Shown piece after piece: positions 31,701 to 44,084 of a DNA stretch of 64,000 nucleotides. A program made the translations under genes and the position numbers. The notes below the pieces were generated by a model. It was not told the DNA's origin and did not search any database. It saw only the letters and a program-made list of their open reading frames with translations. Numbering within the stretch: position 1 is the first letter of the stretch; every line of letters begins with the position of its first letter. This stretch comes from Echinococcus granulosus (Eukaryota; Platyhelminthes; Cestoda; Cyclophyllidea; Taeniidae), in contig NW_020170381.1 in the NCBI RefSeq assembly GCF_000524195.1, forward strand, positions 1,929,457-1,993,456, given 5' to 3'.

Positions 31701-34700
31701 GATGCAAAGTCTGAGGAGACTAAATTGCACTGCCTCAATTAAGCGCTGTGCTACTCACGGGATTCATCTTGTCAGATCGAAGTTTATCATCGACACCTAG
31801 GTCTAAATACGTCTTTTGAATTAATTCAGTTGCTAAAAACACCACCCCAGTTTTGAAGAAGCAATGCAAGAGTTTCTTACATTTATATGCACCACACGGA
31901 GAGTGCCTCTTCTATTTATATACGTCGTTCATTATAGCTGGAGCCATTTTAAGACATAAATCAGAGTGCTTTTGGATGGTGGACTTCACATCTACCTCAG
32001 AGGATAACCAACCAAAGAGTAGTTGAATTATCATCAAAAGCCAAGTCGGCTTACCCTTTAGATGTTTTTTTTAAAGCACCAGAACCTCGATTTCTAGTCG
32101 AGGTGGAAAACGGTATTTTGGCGGGCAAAACGACTTAAAATTATTTGCAAAATTTGTGGTGGTCATATGATCTCTTTAGCAAAACAAATAGCAGATACAA
32201 TGAAACTGCATCTTCGACTTCCTTCAATTGAAGTTGTGGCTAAATCCTCAACTGCTTTCAGTGTATAGGTAACCGTACTTGATGTTCATTTTAAATAGAT
32301 CGTTGGATGGACGTCACAGTTGGATAAACTGTAGTGAGGATGGCAAAAATAACGAATCAAAGACAAATCTCAGAATAAAGTAAAACTTATGTTACAAGCA
32401 ATTTCATCGTATGTTTTTTTTTTCAAACAGAGAAATAGATAAGGACACGCTGTTGCGACACGTCAAATTTTGTTTTCTTCGTGTGTAGCTTTGAATGACT
32501 GATTGGCTTCTGCTTGTGTTTAATTTGCCTTTTTTGACTCTTGAAGCCGTCTGCCTAAGCATCGAGGCGATGTTTAGTGATGAAGACCTCGAGACAAGAA
32601 TATCATTGGGTACATTTGGATTAACTTTTATAATTAGTTGATTTTGTAATAGCATTTCACCTCAATCGCCAGCTCCTGCAGCAGTACACTAAATGCACAC
32701 AAGTTATCATGTGCCCTTGACAGGAGGAGATGGAGACGGAGGAGACGGAGCGAGAAGCACAAAGGCGGTTTGTCTCTGTGCACAAGTCAATTTGATTGGT
32801 GCCCATGGGTGGGTGATGAAAGACGCACCCCCCATGATTAGCGTTACTGCTGCATTTGATCCCCGCGCATTGGGGAGACCGAAAATAAAGCCAAATGATG
32901 AGGCGGCTAATTGCCCCTTGCACACCCACACTTTAACGACTTTGCCTCTTGTGAAGTCCTATTCATACAAGTTTCCTCAGAGGAATGGGGAGACCTTTAT
33001 CCTGCAATAAACCGATCAGAGATATAAGTGGAAATTAATGTCTCCTTTTGGCCGGCTTGCAGCTTCATCTTCTCCCGTGCATTTATTTTGAAAGAGTTGA
33101 GACGGCAATGGGACTTTATCCAAGTTATGCCGCTCTCAGTCTCGTGGATGCATGATGGACAACCTAAAGAGCATTCTGTAGTGGCTAAATTCGTATGAAA
33201 TGTAATGCGTGCGCATGTGTAAGGAGTCGTTACAATTGCTTCTTACAGTTTAAAAGGTCAGCAAAAATTGAGGTTATAATCTCCTTAGAGTGAAAATTTA
33301 TACTGAAATTTCAGTATAAAGTTGAAGTAAAATCACCTCCGAGGTTAAAATTTTTAAGAGTATGGAAAGAAAATTAATTGATTCACCAAGTTTCTGCTCA
33401 CACCGAAAGGGTGCCATGGTTTTGGGTTTACTCAGATGTGAGCCCGTAACACGCGCCTCTTCGCCAATATTTGTTTGACAGACTGTGATTGAAAGTGTAT
33501 GGGAATGGTTCACTTAGACCGTGTCTCTTGTAGACAAACAACCACTTCATAAATCCCCGAAAAAGACGTAGGCAATACCAGAGTAAAGGTCTGGTTCACA
33601 GAGAACTTGACGGTGAGGTTCGAGCGCTTGGAACTAACTCATTTACTTTTTCATGCAACTGCTGAATAAAATTGGTGATCTTGAATGTAACAAAATAAAA
33701 GTAAGGGAAACCGCTCAAGTTGCCGCTTGTTGTTGGACCGTCCATGCCTGTGCTTGTCAGCGGGTATTCAAAGTTGTCGTTTCCTCTCGTCGCGGTCTTG
33801 CTCATGCAGCCCTAAAAAAATTTGGATTTGGGACGCGTCGCTTCAGGACCGACTTAGATGTATTTTTTTCCTTAATAATAGCGGCTAAGATACTGCCTAG
33901 GTCACGCCTTCTCAAAGCGGGCAGTTTTGATACATGGAGGTACGGGTGTGAGACCGTCACAAATTAAGGAGACGCTACCAATCCTCGAGAACTGATGGGA
34001 CATAAAAAGGTGGCATTCCATTACTGGGCTGTTATTTGCCCACCCCTATTTTTTTACCCTCTAAAACAACTCGGTTCGTCAACTTTAACACTTAGAGTAG
34101 ATGTAAAGGTAAACAATTCAAGCAGTTATGAGCGCTTTCGTTCTACCAGTTACACATCGTCAATTCTATCGTTCGGAATACAAATGGTCGTCATTAATAT
34201 GTAATTGCATAAGAACACCATGGTAGGGGAGGGTGATGATGAGGGTAATAGAACAAACACCACCGATTGTCATCAAGGCAGGGGATGGAGGCGGAGCAGC
34301 TAAAAGATTGGGTACACGCGCATGTGTCCGTGCGCCCAGAGACCCTATACAAGACCGAAGAGGAGGCTTTCTGGTAGTAAAAAATTGCCTAGCTTTGACA
34401 TGGTCTCTCAATTCGAAATAATCCTATCAATGGACACCAATGCATTAAACGATTTTGGAGTTTTGCTAATAAAATCACTTCTTGATATTTTGATGTGGTA
34501 AGGCTACTGTGAGGCAATAATTCATGATATTTGCCACCATAAAACGATGCTTGTAAAAGGTTACGTGGCCAAGCAGCAAAACTCTTTTAACCCAAACTAC
34601 CTGTGCTTAAGACGGAGTTACGGCGATTAAGCCTTCTCTTTTTGTGTAAAAAGTAAAATCTTATTTACCAGTTAAGGCATTTTTGAGTCCTGCATAATTA

Positions 34701-37700
34701 TTGCCAGATTATTACCTTCCAACCCATCTGAGTAAAGCACCGACCTAATTAATGGAGGTTCCCTACATTTGAAGGGAAGGCGAGGTAATGACCCCCATTT
34801 TATGGCATTACCTGAGACTCGAATCGTTGTTGAATGAATTGTGCAATTTGAGTCAAAATGACTTACTCGAGAGAGGCGTCAGGGAGAAGTAGGCCGTGTG
34901 TGCAAGCACACCGCTTTGCCTTCCTCTCAAAGATTAAAACGATCGTGCCCCAGTGTGCCGCCACCTACTGCTTGGGAGAATCTTTTATGATCCTTTTTAT
35001 GGATACCGTTGAGGATACCGTGGATTGAAATGACCATCGCTCGGGGCACTGCACTTAAACTCCCATTCACCGGGACCTCATGGGGCATTTGCAACGGTAA
35101 TCCAAAGGCTCTTGAGTTTAAGCTGCAAAGCGGACCTTCTGCATTACAATGACGTCAAGTAATCTGTACGTAGGTTTTTACGGATTAATTTATAGATTTC
35201 ACGTAGATGAAGTATTTATAGCATTGATTCTTCCTAAACAATTATATTAAAACGGGTCTTCAACTATACAGCGCCGCAAATCTGCGATAATTATCAGTCA
35301 CTCGTGATTTTTCATCAACTTTTTGTTTGCATGGCTAATGGTGTTTCCTTGAAAGCGAGATAATTCGAAGCTGCTCCGTAAAAATTTTACTTTTTTATTT
35401 GATGTCTCGTCACAAGTTAATGTGTAATTTAAAAAAACCGGGAGTATATAAATGCTTCTTTGGATTTCAAGTCAAGTGGCCAAATCTGTTATTAAAGCCA
35501 ATAAGAAGAATTTGGGAGCTTCACGTTTAATTATTTTGTCAGTAAAAGATACATGGAGGCTTTCATCCACTTTCACAGTCTGGAAAAGAGACGGAGTTGA
35601 AGTTGCGTATTTGTTGATACACAAGAAGTGTTGTGATATGGGTAGTTCCACTCTAATGTGATAAAATGCACCTTTTCTAATATCTTATTTCCTGGTTTTA
35701 TATGTGTTTCAGCATATGCTGCCAGTACTTAACGTAATATCCCAAGTCGCTGGAGAATTTAGCAGCAACCGGAAGCATGAGTTAATGCATTAACGCCACT
35801 CTCAGAGTCCGCAGGCACGAGGTGGGCTCGGGCAAGAGAAGGAGGTGGCAGGGGGTAGGAGGGATCGTTCTTTAATAGCAGACAGTTGCAGACTGGGGTT
35901 TGTATGCGCAAAATAGCGCTTTTCCTAAGTCGATTGGTTCGCCACATCACACAAGTAACAAAACGGAGTTCTAACACTTCTCGTTTTGTTCTTTGAAAAG
36001 CATCTAAATAGATGCTTGTAAAGGACGCAACAGTCAGTTTCCTGTATTTTGTGCGAATTCCCTACTTAATTCATTATTGTTAACAAACATATCAGTTATT
36101 TGCGCCTCAACTAACGTTGTCACACACATACGCAGGCGGATTTGCCACCGCTGCGACTTGCAAGTGGATGGAGTTCCTTGCTAAAAATTCAAATCGGTTC
36201 CTTGCGTATCCATTGCTTATGGTGTCCTGGTATAGACTTCATCCGTAGCTTTAGCAACATTAAGGCCATCATTTCGCCTCGGCGAGAATGCAACTATCTC
36301 CCTCTTTTTGGGGGAAGGGGGCTACACAAATGGAATACTTGTAAAATTCCACAATAATGATGATGTCACTTTAACCTGCAAAGTACAAACCTGAGTAGCT
36401 CTTACAAAAGTGAATTTACAGCCCCTTCTGAAATGATTTCCTTTACTCACCTCCCCCACTGCTCCCAGTTGACTTAATCCGTCCTTCAACGCATAAAACT
36501 TTGTGTTTTTATTCAAGCACCGATTATTCGTAGAAAAGCCATTCATCTCCTCATTCTTTTTTATCCAACGCCTGTCATTGTAAAAATGAAAAACTGCCTT
36601 GAATTTCCTCCCCTCCAAAAAAATACCACCAAATTACAATCGCTACCGATTTTAATAAAGGGAATGGAGGCATCACTAACTAAACACTTTATTATTTCAT
36701 AATCATCTAGAAACTTCAATTCATTTTTCATTAGGAAAATTGAACGATTTCTTTAAACACAAAGGAATTGGAATGTTTACAGAAATCTCTTGCTAATATA
36801 AATTCACAACATCAAATATTAGTCCCTTTTGGCAATGTTTTCCACTGATTTAGCCCCAAGCTGAAAAAATGGCAATGGGATGGATGTTAGAAGCAAGGCC
36901 GTTCATTAAAACAAAACCAGGTATTTTTCATCACCGAAAATTTGTGAAACTCAAAGTTGTCCTAACATTGGATTCATGTACTACTAATTGGAATAAGTAC
37001 AGCAGCATTGACGGACAAAATTTTCCACGAGCCAATCGATGCTCGTAGCCACAGGGTGCGAACCCTATCGATGCAGGAGGGCGTAACCCTGGCTCAGCGT
37101 CCCGCCTGTCAGTTTCCATTAGGATAAAACCCATCTGCGTAACTTATGCGGCTAAAATTTGTCACACACGAGTGTGTATGACAAAGCATTTCTGAAGTTC
37201 AATGCGAGTAAGTGAAATAAAAAAAATGAGAGGGATAGAGGAGCAAGCGAATTGATTGAGGAGGAATGATCGCGAGGAGCAGTTCCACCTAGACGAGGAT
37301 GCTTGAAGTGCTGCCAGTGAAGCGCTCACCACACAAAAGAGTCAAAGCGCAGAGACCAGAGCCGTAAAATCGATGCGTCCTTTCGGTATCTGATTGGCTA
37401 GCGTGAGATGTGTTCAACATTTATGGTTACAGTAGCTGCGCTTCCAAGCCTGTGAGGACTGCGCGCAACCGTGCGTACGTGCAGCCACAATTCACTTACG
37501 CATGCCACGCCTGCCGCCGAGACTGTCCCGGTTACCGTCGCGCCCATCCACTGCAGGGCGTGTTGAAGAGAGGACGAGAGAAGGAAAGGCGGGCGGAGGG
37601 GGAGGGAGAGCACTTCAGCACACCCCTTCAGCCCTCACTCCCCTTTCGCCTCCGCGATTCTGCATCAGACTATTTTTGGCAGTGGGGATTTTGAGCCGTC

Positions 37701-39644
37701 AAGACTGCGTGAGTGCACAGAATCGGACAAAACCAATGGGGAATTTATAAATTGTCAAGGAAGTCAAGATGGGAGGGGCAAACTGCTAAATCGTCCACTC
37801 TGCTATTTTCGGGCGAATGCCTTATCGACAGTTTGCGTGAACAGCGGAAGCTGGCTGCCAATTACGGGCTTTTTCGGCTTGGCAAACGAAGTCTATTGAT
37901 ACAAACTGACGCTGTCAAAATACCGATGCTTAAATAAAACAATTTAGTTGTAAAAATGTGCTGAATCAAATGGGAAGGTTGTTTTGAAGCTCCGTATTGT
38001 AAAAATAACCGGGCGGAAAAGTGGTTTTCTGTGTTTAATATCAACCACTACTAGGTATTTAACGTACTTTCAATAAAACGTCAAATGACATGAAGGAAAC
38101 TACATGTGTATAATTTGTAAAAGGTTTTGGGCGAATCAGCAGACCATGCATTTTTCCTCAAAGATTGTCAAACTCGTTTCCGCCACAGTTCAAGTTCGTT
38201 CTCCAGGGCTTCCACGCATCACTAAATTTTTACATACTTACTCTCGACATATGACACTTTTGAGCAAAAAGGTAATGAAAAGGTTGGGCTTCGGCGTCAT
38301 TATAGGTGACATTACTGATTCTGACAACCCCACGAACAAAACTGTCGGTTGGCCTCACAAATATTTACCTCGAAATTGTTGAATATAGTGTTTAAGGGAG
38401 ATGGCATGATTGGCTTCCCCTACTCCTCATACACCCCTCGCAACTACTGGCTACAAAGTGGTGGTCTCGAATGGCTAACGCCGCAAAATTCAATGCTGAA
38501 ATCAATTCTCCCCTTTGCCAAACAGTGGCATCCAAGCTGGCGTCACTTCGTGTTTTTTGTGTAAAATGGAGGGCATTTTGTGAAAAAGGCGGTGGGGAAA
38601 GATTTGGTTAATAAATTCATATCGTACCTGAACGAGTTTCACTTCCCGGAAGCCAACCCAGAAGGATTTTCTGTCGATCGGAGGACCACCAAGGGGATTT
38701 CGGAGCTGCACCTTCAGAGCGTACAAATGTGGTCCAGCCTGCACTCCGAGCGGCCACCAGGGTCTCACTGTGACGTTTGAGGCCAGTGGCAGTTCCAACC
38801 ACACATTCGTCTCGCGGTGTCGAGGCGAAATGCAGCGCTCCGTCCACTCGTGCATTAACCCGCCGCCTAGTTTCACGTGGATGCAGACACATTGGTCCGT
38901 CCTTACAATGCTGGAACTACGAAGAACCTCGACGGAGACGGTAGTCTTCCAACCGCGTTTTATCATTACTGGGAAGAAGCGTAGACCATCACCCAACCAC
39001 ACTTCACCGAATCTAAGGAAGGGCAGCTTCCAAAATCCCTGAATCGGAAAGGCAGGACCCCAATCCCACCCGAAAGCAGCCTGCGTTGTTCTCACCGCGT
39101 TAACATAGCATTCACCTCTGAATATGTCGGGCCAGCAGGCGGGAAGTGGTGGGTTCGGCGACAGCTTCCGATAAGCCTCCTTGGCCATTAGGGGTGTCGG
39201 CTTAAAGACGAGTTGGAGGAAATTCCAGCCACGGCAAAGGACAGAGTCGATGGGGAGGATTGTGCGGATAAAGCTATTTTCTGTGCATGCCAGAAGACGG
39301 TTGTTGAGATAGATGCAACAGAACGTATCCAGCTCGTCGAGCTCGAGAGAAGTGGTTTTTAGAACTTCAGGGTATTCAACCCAGAAGTAATGAGAGAAAG
39401 TCCAGTTCTTGTAGCTAATGTAGCGTAGTTCTTTATCACCGTAGCCGCTAAGGGGATCACTAATGCTCCCAATCTCCTGAAGAACTGAGTAGGCATCCGT
39501 GCCGGTTGAGGTGAGATTGAAGTGCACAATGCTATCCCCATCGCTGAGCCTCCAGTGGCCAGAAAGCGGGACTGAATAGTTCTGCCCCGGTTGAACCAGC
39601 AGCAACAGCAGCGGCAGAGCTGTCACCACCTGCAGTTCCGACAT
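25777..39644 (-). CDS. MANBA: Beta-mannosidase (glycoside hydrolase family 2)
   Basis: A lysosomal exo-enzyme that removes the terminal beta-linked mannose from N-glycan breakdown products. Exons in transcript order are 39644-38628, 31686-31376, 28787-28487, 28402-28107 and 26698-25777. All junctions keep frame and give 948 residues, against about 880 in mammals. The start at 39644 is chosen because MSELQ is followed by a hydrophobic leucine-rich signal peptide ending before NYSVPLSGHW. Family landmarks are ISYKNWTFSHYFW, FGWDWGPAFP, RGSNWIPA, MLRVWGGGRYE and MFACAMY. The acid/base is in WATNNE (Glu about 472) and the nucleophile in FTSEYG (Glu about 573), followed by GHLYWQLNDVW. Both catalytic glutamates are present, so the enzyme should be active. 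Several NXS/T sites fit a glycosylated lysosomal protein. It converges with PMCA. Confidence 0.96.
26699..28106. other. Beta-mannosidase intron 4
   Basis: Intron of 1.4 kb, donor GTGAGT and acceptor TATAG read on the minus strand. AT-rich, with no nested gene seen. The next intron upstream (28403-28486) is only 84 bases. Confidence 0.8.
28788..31375. other. Beta-mannosidase intron 2
   Basis: Intron of 2.6 kb. It holds a CAT triplet repeat at about 30587-30603 and a purine-rich then pyrimidine/CpG-rich block at 30620-30780. A plus-strand open frame at 29332-29685 has a GC-rich core but no recognised similarity and is not called. Confidence 0.7.
31687..38627. other. Beta-mannosidase intron 1, 6.9 kb
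   Basis: The longest intron of this gene. It contains a perfect 24-base palindrome at 33297-33320 and GC/CpG-richer blocks at about 32690-32930, 34220-34350 and 37440-37640. No exon of a known family was found in it. Confidence 0.7.
33297..33320. repeat. Perfect 24-base palindrome
   Basis: Each half is TTTATACTGAAA or its exact reverse complement, with no spacer. It lies in beta-mannosidase intron 1 and is AT-rich. Confidence 0.9.
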
Positions 39645-40706
39645 AATGTAAACTAATCCCAACAACGATTTCACGCTATTGTAAACAGAACACACTCATG
39701 TGACCCACCGGGTACCAGTATGCGTGCTAATGGAGCGGAACCTGTCGGATTTTCTGCATCTAATTCGTGGAGAGCAGTTACCAGATCGTTCCCCACGGGG
39801 GTTTTCTAGTTCCCCAGGATTCTAGTAAGAATGTGAAACCATTAAGTGCGACGAACAAAAACTACAAATTAATGTAGATTGCTGAAACTGCCTTTGAATC
39901 CGAACTAATTTCTTATGCTTCATTTCACATTCAACATCGGGGCTCCCAGCACACTAATATGAATGAGCTCAACAGACAATCTCCTCATCCGAAATATGCC
40001 TCAACATAAGCGATTTGTTTACAGTAATCGAAATTACACTTTGTCCGGGAACGCGTGAACCCCGCCTCAGTCGCAGAACCGGAGGGCCTCCACGACCAGG
40101 TGAGGAAGGGGAACAATCTGTACACCTTTAACAGCATCACACGGCACCCAAGAACAATGCCTAAAATATTGCACCTTGTTGTCAGAGCCCTCCCTTAATC
40201 ATTGAAAGCACACCCCGGCACTTCCATTGACGACACTGAAAAAAGAAAGACTGTAAATAATTTACTGAATTAATGGGATAATTAAAATGAACAAATTAGT
40301 GAATGAAAACGGAGTGCAGCTGGACTTGATGGACAGGATCGTGAGCAGTTGGCGGAGCAGGAGACTAGTGCGCGGAGCTCAACCACTTTTGGACCTAGTT
40401 ATTTGTCTGATTTGGGTTTCTGGCCTCTAGACAAAGTGTTGCATCGAATTGGTGCACCATTCCGTGCTGTGGAGGCGTAAAATCCAACCCACTATTGATT
40501 CTCGAAAAACAGCATCCTCTGTGACTTGCCTACTAAATTTCAATGAGTGGTGCATTACGCACAGAAAATTAATGAGTAAAACGCTCCCAAGTTCGCATTC
40601 TATTTCACCCGAGTTTTGTCAAAAGTAAAGTAAGGCAAAAGGCTTCTTTTTCTAGAGAAAATGAGGGCATGGACGCGGGCAAGGAGTAAATGAGGAGGTG
40701 GTGGTG
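39645..40706. other. Spacer upstream of beta-mannosidase and downstream of SLC35A
   Basis: About 1.06 kb holding the beta-mannosidase 5' region and the 3' end of the nucleotide-sugar transporter, both on the minus strand. No further gene seen. Confidence 0.6.
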
Positions 40707-42501
40707 CTAATAACGCTGCACGGGGAAGAGTGAGTAGAGGAAGACAGCGAGAACCACGCAGGTGGTGCCGAAGAGGAAAGTCCAAGAGGAACTGGAGTCG
40801 AAGAAGACAAAAGAGACGATACAGGTGATCACTAATGAGGCTGAACACGCAAAACCCTATGGAATGAAAAAGGTAGTGAGAACTAGCATCGCCGAGGCAG
40901 TCAGCTGTATCAATTGGATTCGCGCATACCCAATAATGCTAAGGTTGCCTGTATTTGTTACCAAGTCAACCGTACCAATACTAGTCGCAGGGGGGGGGAA
41001 ACTTTGTATACCGTATTTGTATAGGAGGAAGCGGACGAATTCGAAATCTGCGTCCATAATTACTTGCAGTGAATTACTGGCTCAGCGAACAACGAAGTAG
41101 AACCATAATTCCCTAAACTATCTTGCCAGTGAACGCATAACTTTAACATTTACTAGAGGAACCCTTCGTAACAAGAAAATCAATTAGGTCTTAGGATGGG
41201 CAGCGGAACTCCCGTGTGTTTAAAAGCCGTAGATTCAAACGACCAAATTTGGTGAATGGTCATGGGTAGGTTCAACATAAACCATCTAGCCAATAAGTTC
41301 GAACCCTTTCTCTATCAGGTGAGATATTAATTAATAAAAAGTTCAAAAAAGTACGATAAGGAAAAATCAAATGAATTGGTATGCACACAAGTAGAGGGAA
41401 ATCTCGATTTCCTCTACTTTATAAAAGAGACATGATCTTAACCCATTGATAGTGGCTATTCTTGCAAAGCTTCTGGTTTCAAACTATCAGAAAAGGGCAA
41501 GTTTTGTAAAAACGCGTAGATAAAATGGAAGCACTATCTGACGCCTTGTCTTGACTAATAGACCATACACATAACAATAACAAATAAGAGAAAATTGCAG
41601 CACCTACTTTCAAAATATTGTCGGCGTGCTTAACGACAAGTGCAACGAGGATGCCACCGACGGATTGCAAAGCGACAGTAGTCCAAACCAGCCAGTCGAA
41701 TCCGTAGAAAAAGCCCTTCTCACTCACTCTGCCTCCTTCGCCTACGGCTTGGCCAACCAGTGCAATAGCGATTGATGCCAATGAGAGCTCAAAGTTTCTT
41801 GTCCAAAGCGATTTCGGTGAATGTTTAAGGATCTACAAGGAACATTTCGCTAATACTCCGGTCTAAAGCAATTCATAAATTATAAGAAAGAACAGGTTAC
41901 TCTTTCAAAATAAACGGCAGCAAACCCAGAGAGTACTGAAGCAAATAGAACCGCCATTAAACCCGCAGCGCCTGAGGCATCATGTGGGGTAGGCGTTGAA
42001 GATTGTGCCACATGATCCTGCAGTTGTACAACGGCCACACCAATAAAGAGGACAATCTGTGATATCCACTGGAGAAAACTAATGCTCTTGCGCAAAAACA
42101 AAACTGAGAATATTGTAGTAGTAAGGAGTTTTAGCTGATACGTCACCTAAACGTTCTGATTGCAAAAATGAGGTTACTTGGAAAACCGTCGCATCTAAAC
42201 AGCTTAATGCGAAAATGATTGTATTATTTTGCACGACATAGATCAAAGCCGGAACACAGGTTCGAAGGAAATCACAAGTGTCGTAGTAAATACCACTTAT
42301 GGCGCGTTTAAATAAACCTTCGTGAAACAATACAAGGGATGAGATTGAAAATTTCATGATCTCGCTTAGTATAACAACTGAGGAGGCAGAATATCTAATC
42401 CGATATTCAGCGCGTGAATAACGCATAGCCAGCGTATGCAACACATTTTGGAAGGACAATATGACCAAGTAACCGATCTTGGCCCACTTGCTACCAGGCA
42501 T
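40707..42501 (-). CDS. SLC35A: Golgi nucleotide-sugar transporter, SLC35A family (UDP-GlcNAc/UDP-Gal/CMP-sialate type)
   Basis: A multi-pass Golgi antiporter that brings a nucleotide sugar into the lumen in exchange for the nucleoside monophosphate. Exons in transcript order are 42501-42178, 42146-41901, 41832-41608 and 40856-40707. They join in frame to give 314 residues (family about 320-340). Family signatures are LAMRYSR near the start, VVQNNTIIFALSCLDATVFQ, VTYQLKLLTTTIFSVLFL, VYFER, the segment VSEKGFFYGFDWLVW, and VVKHADNILK followed by GFACSASLVITCIVSFVFF. The fourth exon, 49 codons, is short but its match to the family C-terminus is clear. Substrate cannot be fixed from sequence; SLC35A3 (UDP-GlcNAc) resembles it best from memory. 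Intron 1 is only 31 bases and intron 2 is 68 bases. Confidence 0.93.
42147..42177 (-). other. 31-base mini-intron in SLC35A
   Basis: Donor GTAACC and acceptor TTTAG on the minus strand. Removing it joins LDATVFQ to VTYQLKLLTT, restoring the conserved family sequence across a frame change of one base. The frame shift makes the intron necessary unless the gene is broken. Confidence 0.9.
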
Positions 42502-42884
42502 AAGTACGATTGGCTACGTCGGTTTATTCCATTTCAATATTAGTAGTGCAGATATTTTACATAAAGTAATAAATAAGAAGGAACAATGCGGCTGGCAAAA
42601 TCTAAGGCGAAAAGAATGCATAAATTAATAAAGATGCACTCAGATATACAACTTTGAAAATTGCATGAATACGAATAGTCGAGGGTGTCATTTAAATCAG
42701 TGTTTAATTTTTATTCCCTGAAGGAAAAAATTTGCTTAATTTGATGGTCACTTAGTCTAAGTATCGCCTACGATTCATAGTTGGAGTGTAAAAGCACTTT
42801 TCACAAACTGAAATGCCTTGTCGAAGGCAAAGGTCGGTTCGCTTATTTAGCTACACATTAACAACTTCTTACCAGAGCTCATGC

Positions 42885-43065
42885 GTTACTCCGAGACTTT
42901 TTCAAAGAAAAAAGAATATATACGCTAGGGCAGAATATGTATTACTGACGCACGCATTGGCTGAAGTGCCAATGGTATGGTCCATGGACCATGCCGCCAA
43001 TCGCAATAGAAAGGTTGGGACTTAAGAGCTCGCATAATCAAAACTAAGGGTAAAACGCGTACTCA
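42885..43065 (+). repeat. Diverged dispersed repeat, copy 1
   Basis: Shares ordered blocks with 43735-43925: CCGAG-CTTTTTC, GGGCAGAATATG, GACGCACG/GACGTG, TGGTATGGTC/TGGCATGGTC, CATGCCGCC/CCTGCCGCC, and a later AACTAAAA-like block. Both copies are in the same orientation about 0.85 kb apart. The source element is unknown. Confidence 0.55.
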
Positions 43066-43734
43066 AGGTATTGGATAGCCTCTATTCCCCTTTAAACTTC
43101 CCTTCCGAGGATCCTCATGGTCAAAATTTCGAGTCAGCCACCACAACATCGTTAGCGTTGTAAAAAACACCCATGAACTAACCATGCTACCCCTCGAATT
43201 GACATGCAGCAGTGAAGATGTCTGAATGCAACGTCACCAACTTATTCTTGTGATTTCAAATGGACCTGGATTTCCATCCCGTTTGGGAAGTGTATGGGGG
43301 AAAGGGGTAATGTGCTAGCCATGTCGTACGCCCATCGCCTTTTGCAAGAACACTAGCACAACAATTAAATTTCTGACAGAAGACAATGTTTTAAAACAAT
43401 TTAGTGAAGATGGGTCTTCAAGCCTATTCCTACTCATCACTTTGCTCTCAATTTGGCGCTCCCCAGCTATATTAACCTGGGATTTATCCAGCTAGAGGAG
43501 GAGTGGAGGACTTATCTCATGTTTACGTAGTTGATATGGCTAGATAGATGGGACGCGGCTGGCTTCGCTTCATCCGTTGATTTAATGCTCGCCGGACACA
43601 AGACAGGGGTAGTTCAAGGGGAGCCGTCCCATTTTCTCCCAGCTGCAGCATTTATCCTTCTCTCGTCCTGTTAAGGTTTAGCATTCAGTAATAGAAATCA
43701 AAGCGGTTGTCTTTTAGGATCAGGTTTGCTTTTC

Positions 43735-43925
43735 TCTTCCGCAAGGGTGGCGCCCCGAGTCTTTTCCGAGGGCAAAAGACAACATGATACTTGGGCAGAA
43801 TATGCATTGCCGACGTGTATAATGGTTGGAAGGCTACTGGCATGGTCTGGAGATCCTGCCGCCCAGCGAAAGTACAGTGGCGGAGCTTTAAGTGCCTGCG
43901 AAACTAAAACGAAAAGTTGCACAAG
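43735..43925 (+). repeat. Diverged dispersed repeat, copy 2
   Basis: Partner of the copy at about 42885-43065, better preserved in GC content. It ends about 60 bases before the assembly gap, so the gap may be caused by further copies. Confidence 0.55.
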
Positions 43926-43984
43926 CAACCAAATTATTGTATTTGCTAATAGGATAAACGCATAAGTAGGTTAGAATATCTGTT

Positions 43985-44084
43985 NNNNNNNNNNNNNNNN
44001 NNNNNNNNNNNNNNNNNNNNNNNNNNNNNNNNNNNNNNNNNNNNNNNNNNNNNNNNNNNNNNNNNNNNNNNNNNNNNNNNNNNN
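43985..44084. other. Assembly gap (100 N)
   Basis: Exactly 100 N. A round number such as this is usually a placeholder of unknown true length joining contigs. Confidence 0.98.

Noticed and set aside
37025..37115. Possible tRNA gene on the minus strand
   Set aside because: A T-loop-like segment is present but no full cloverleaf could be drawn; kept only as a low-interest finding.
39645..39695. Upstream extension of beta-mannosidase beyond the ATG at 39644
   Set aside because: The longer frame begins with GTG and would place 17 polar residues before the signal peptide; the internal ATG gives a proper secretory start.
40600..41100. Unidentified ORFs on both strands around the last SLC35A exon
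   Set aside because: They are other-frame shadows; the minus-strand frame at 40856-40707 matches the C-terminal helices of the transporter.
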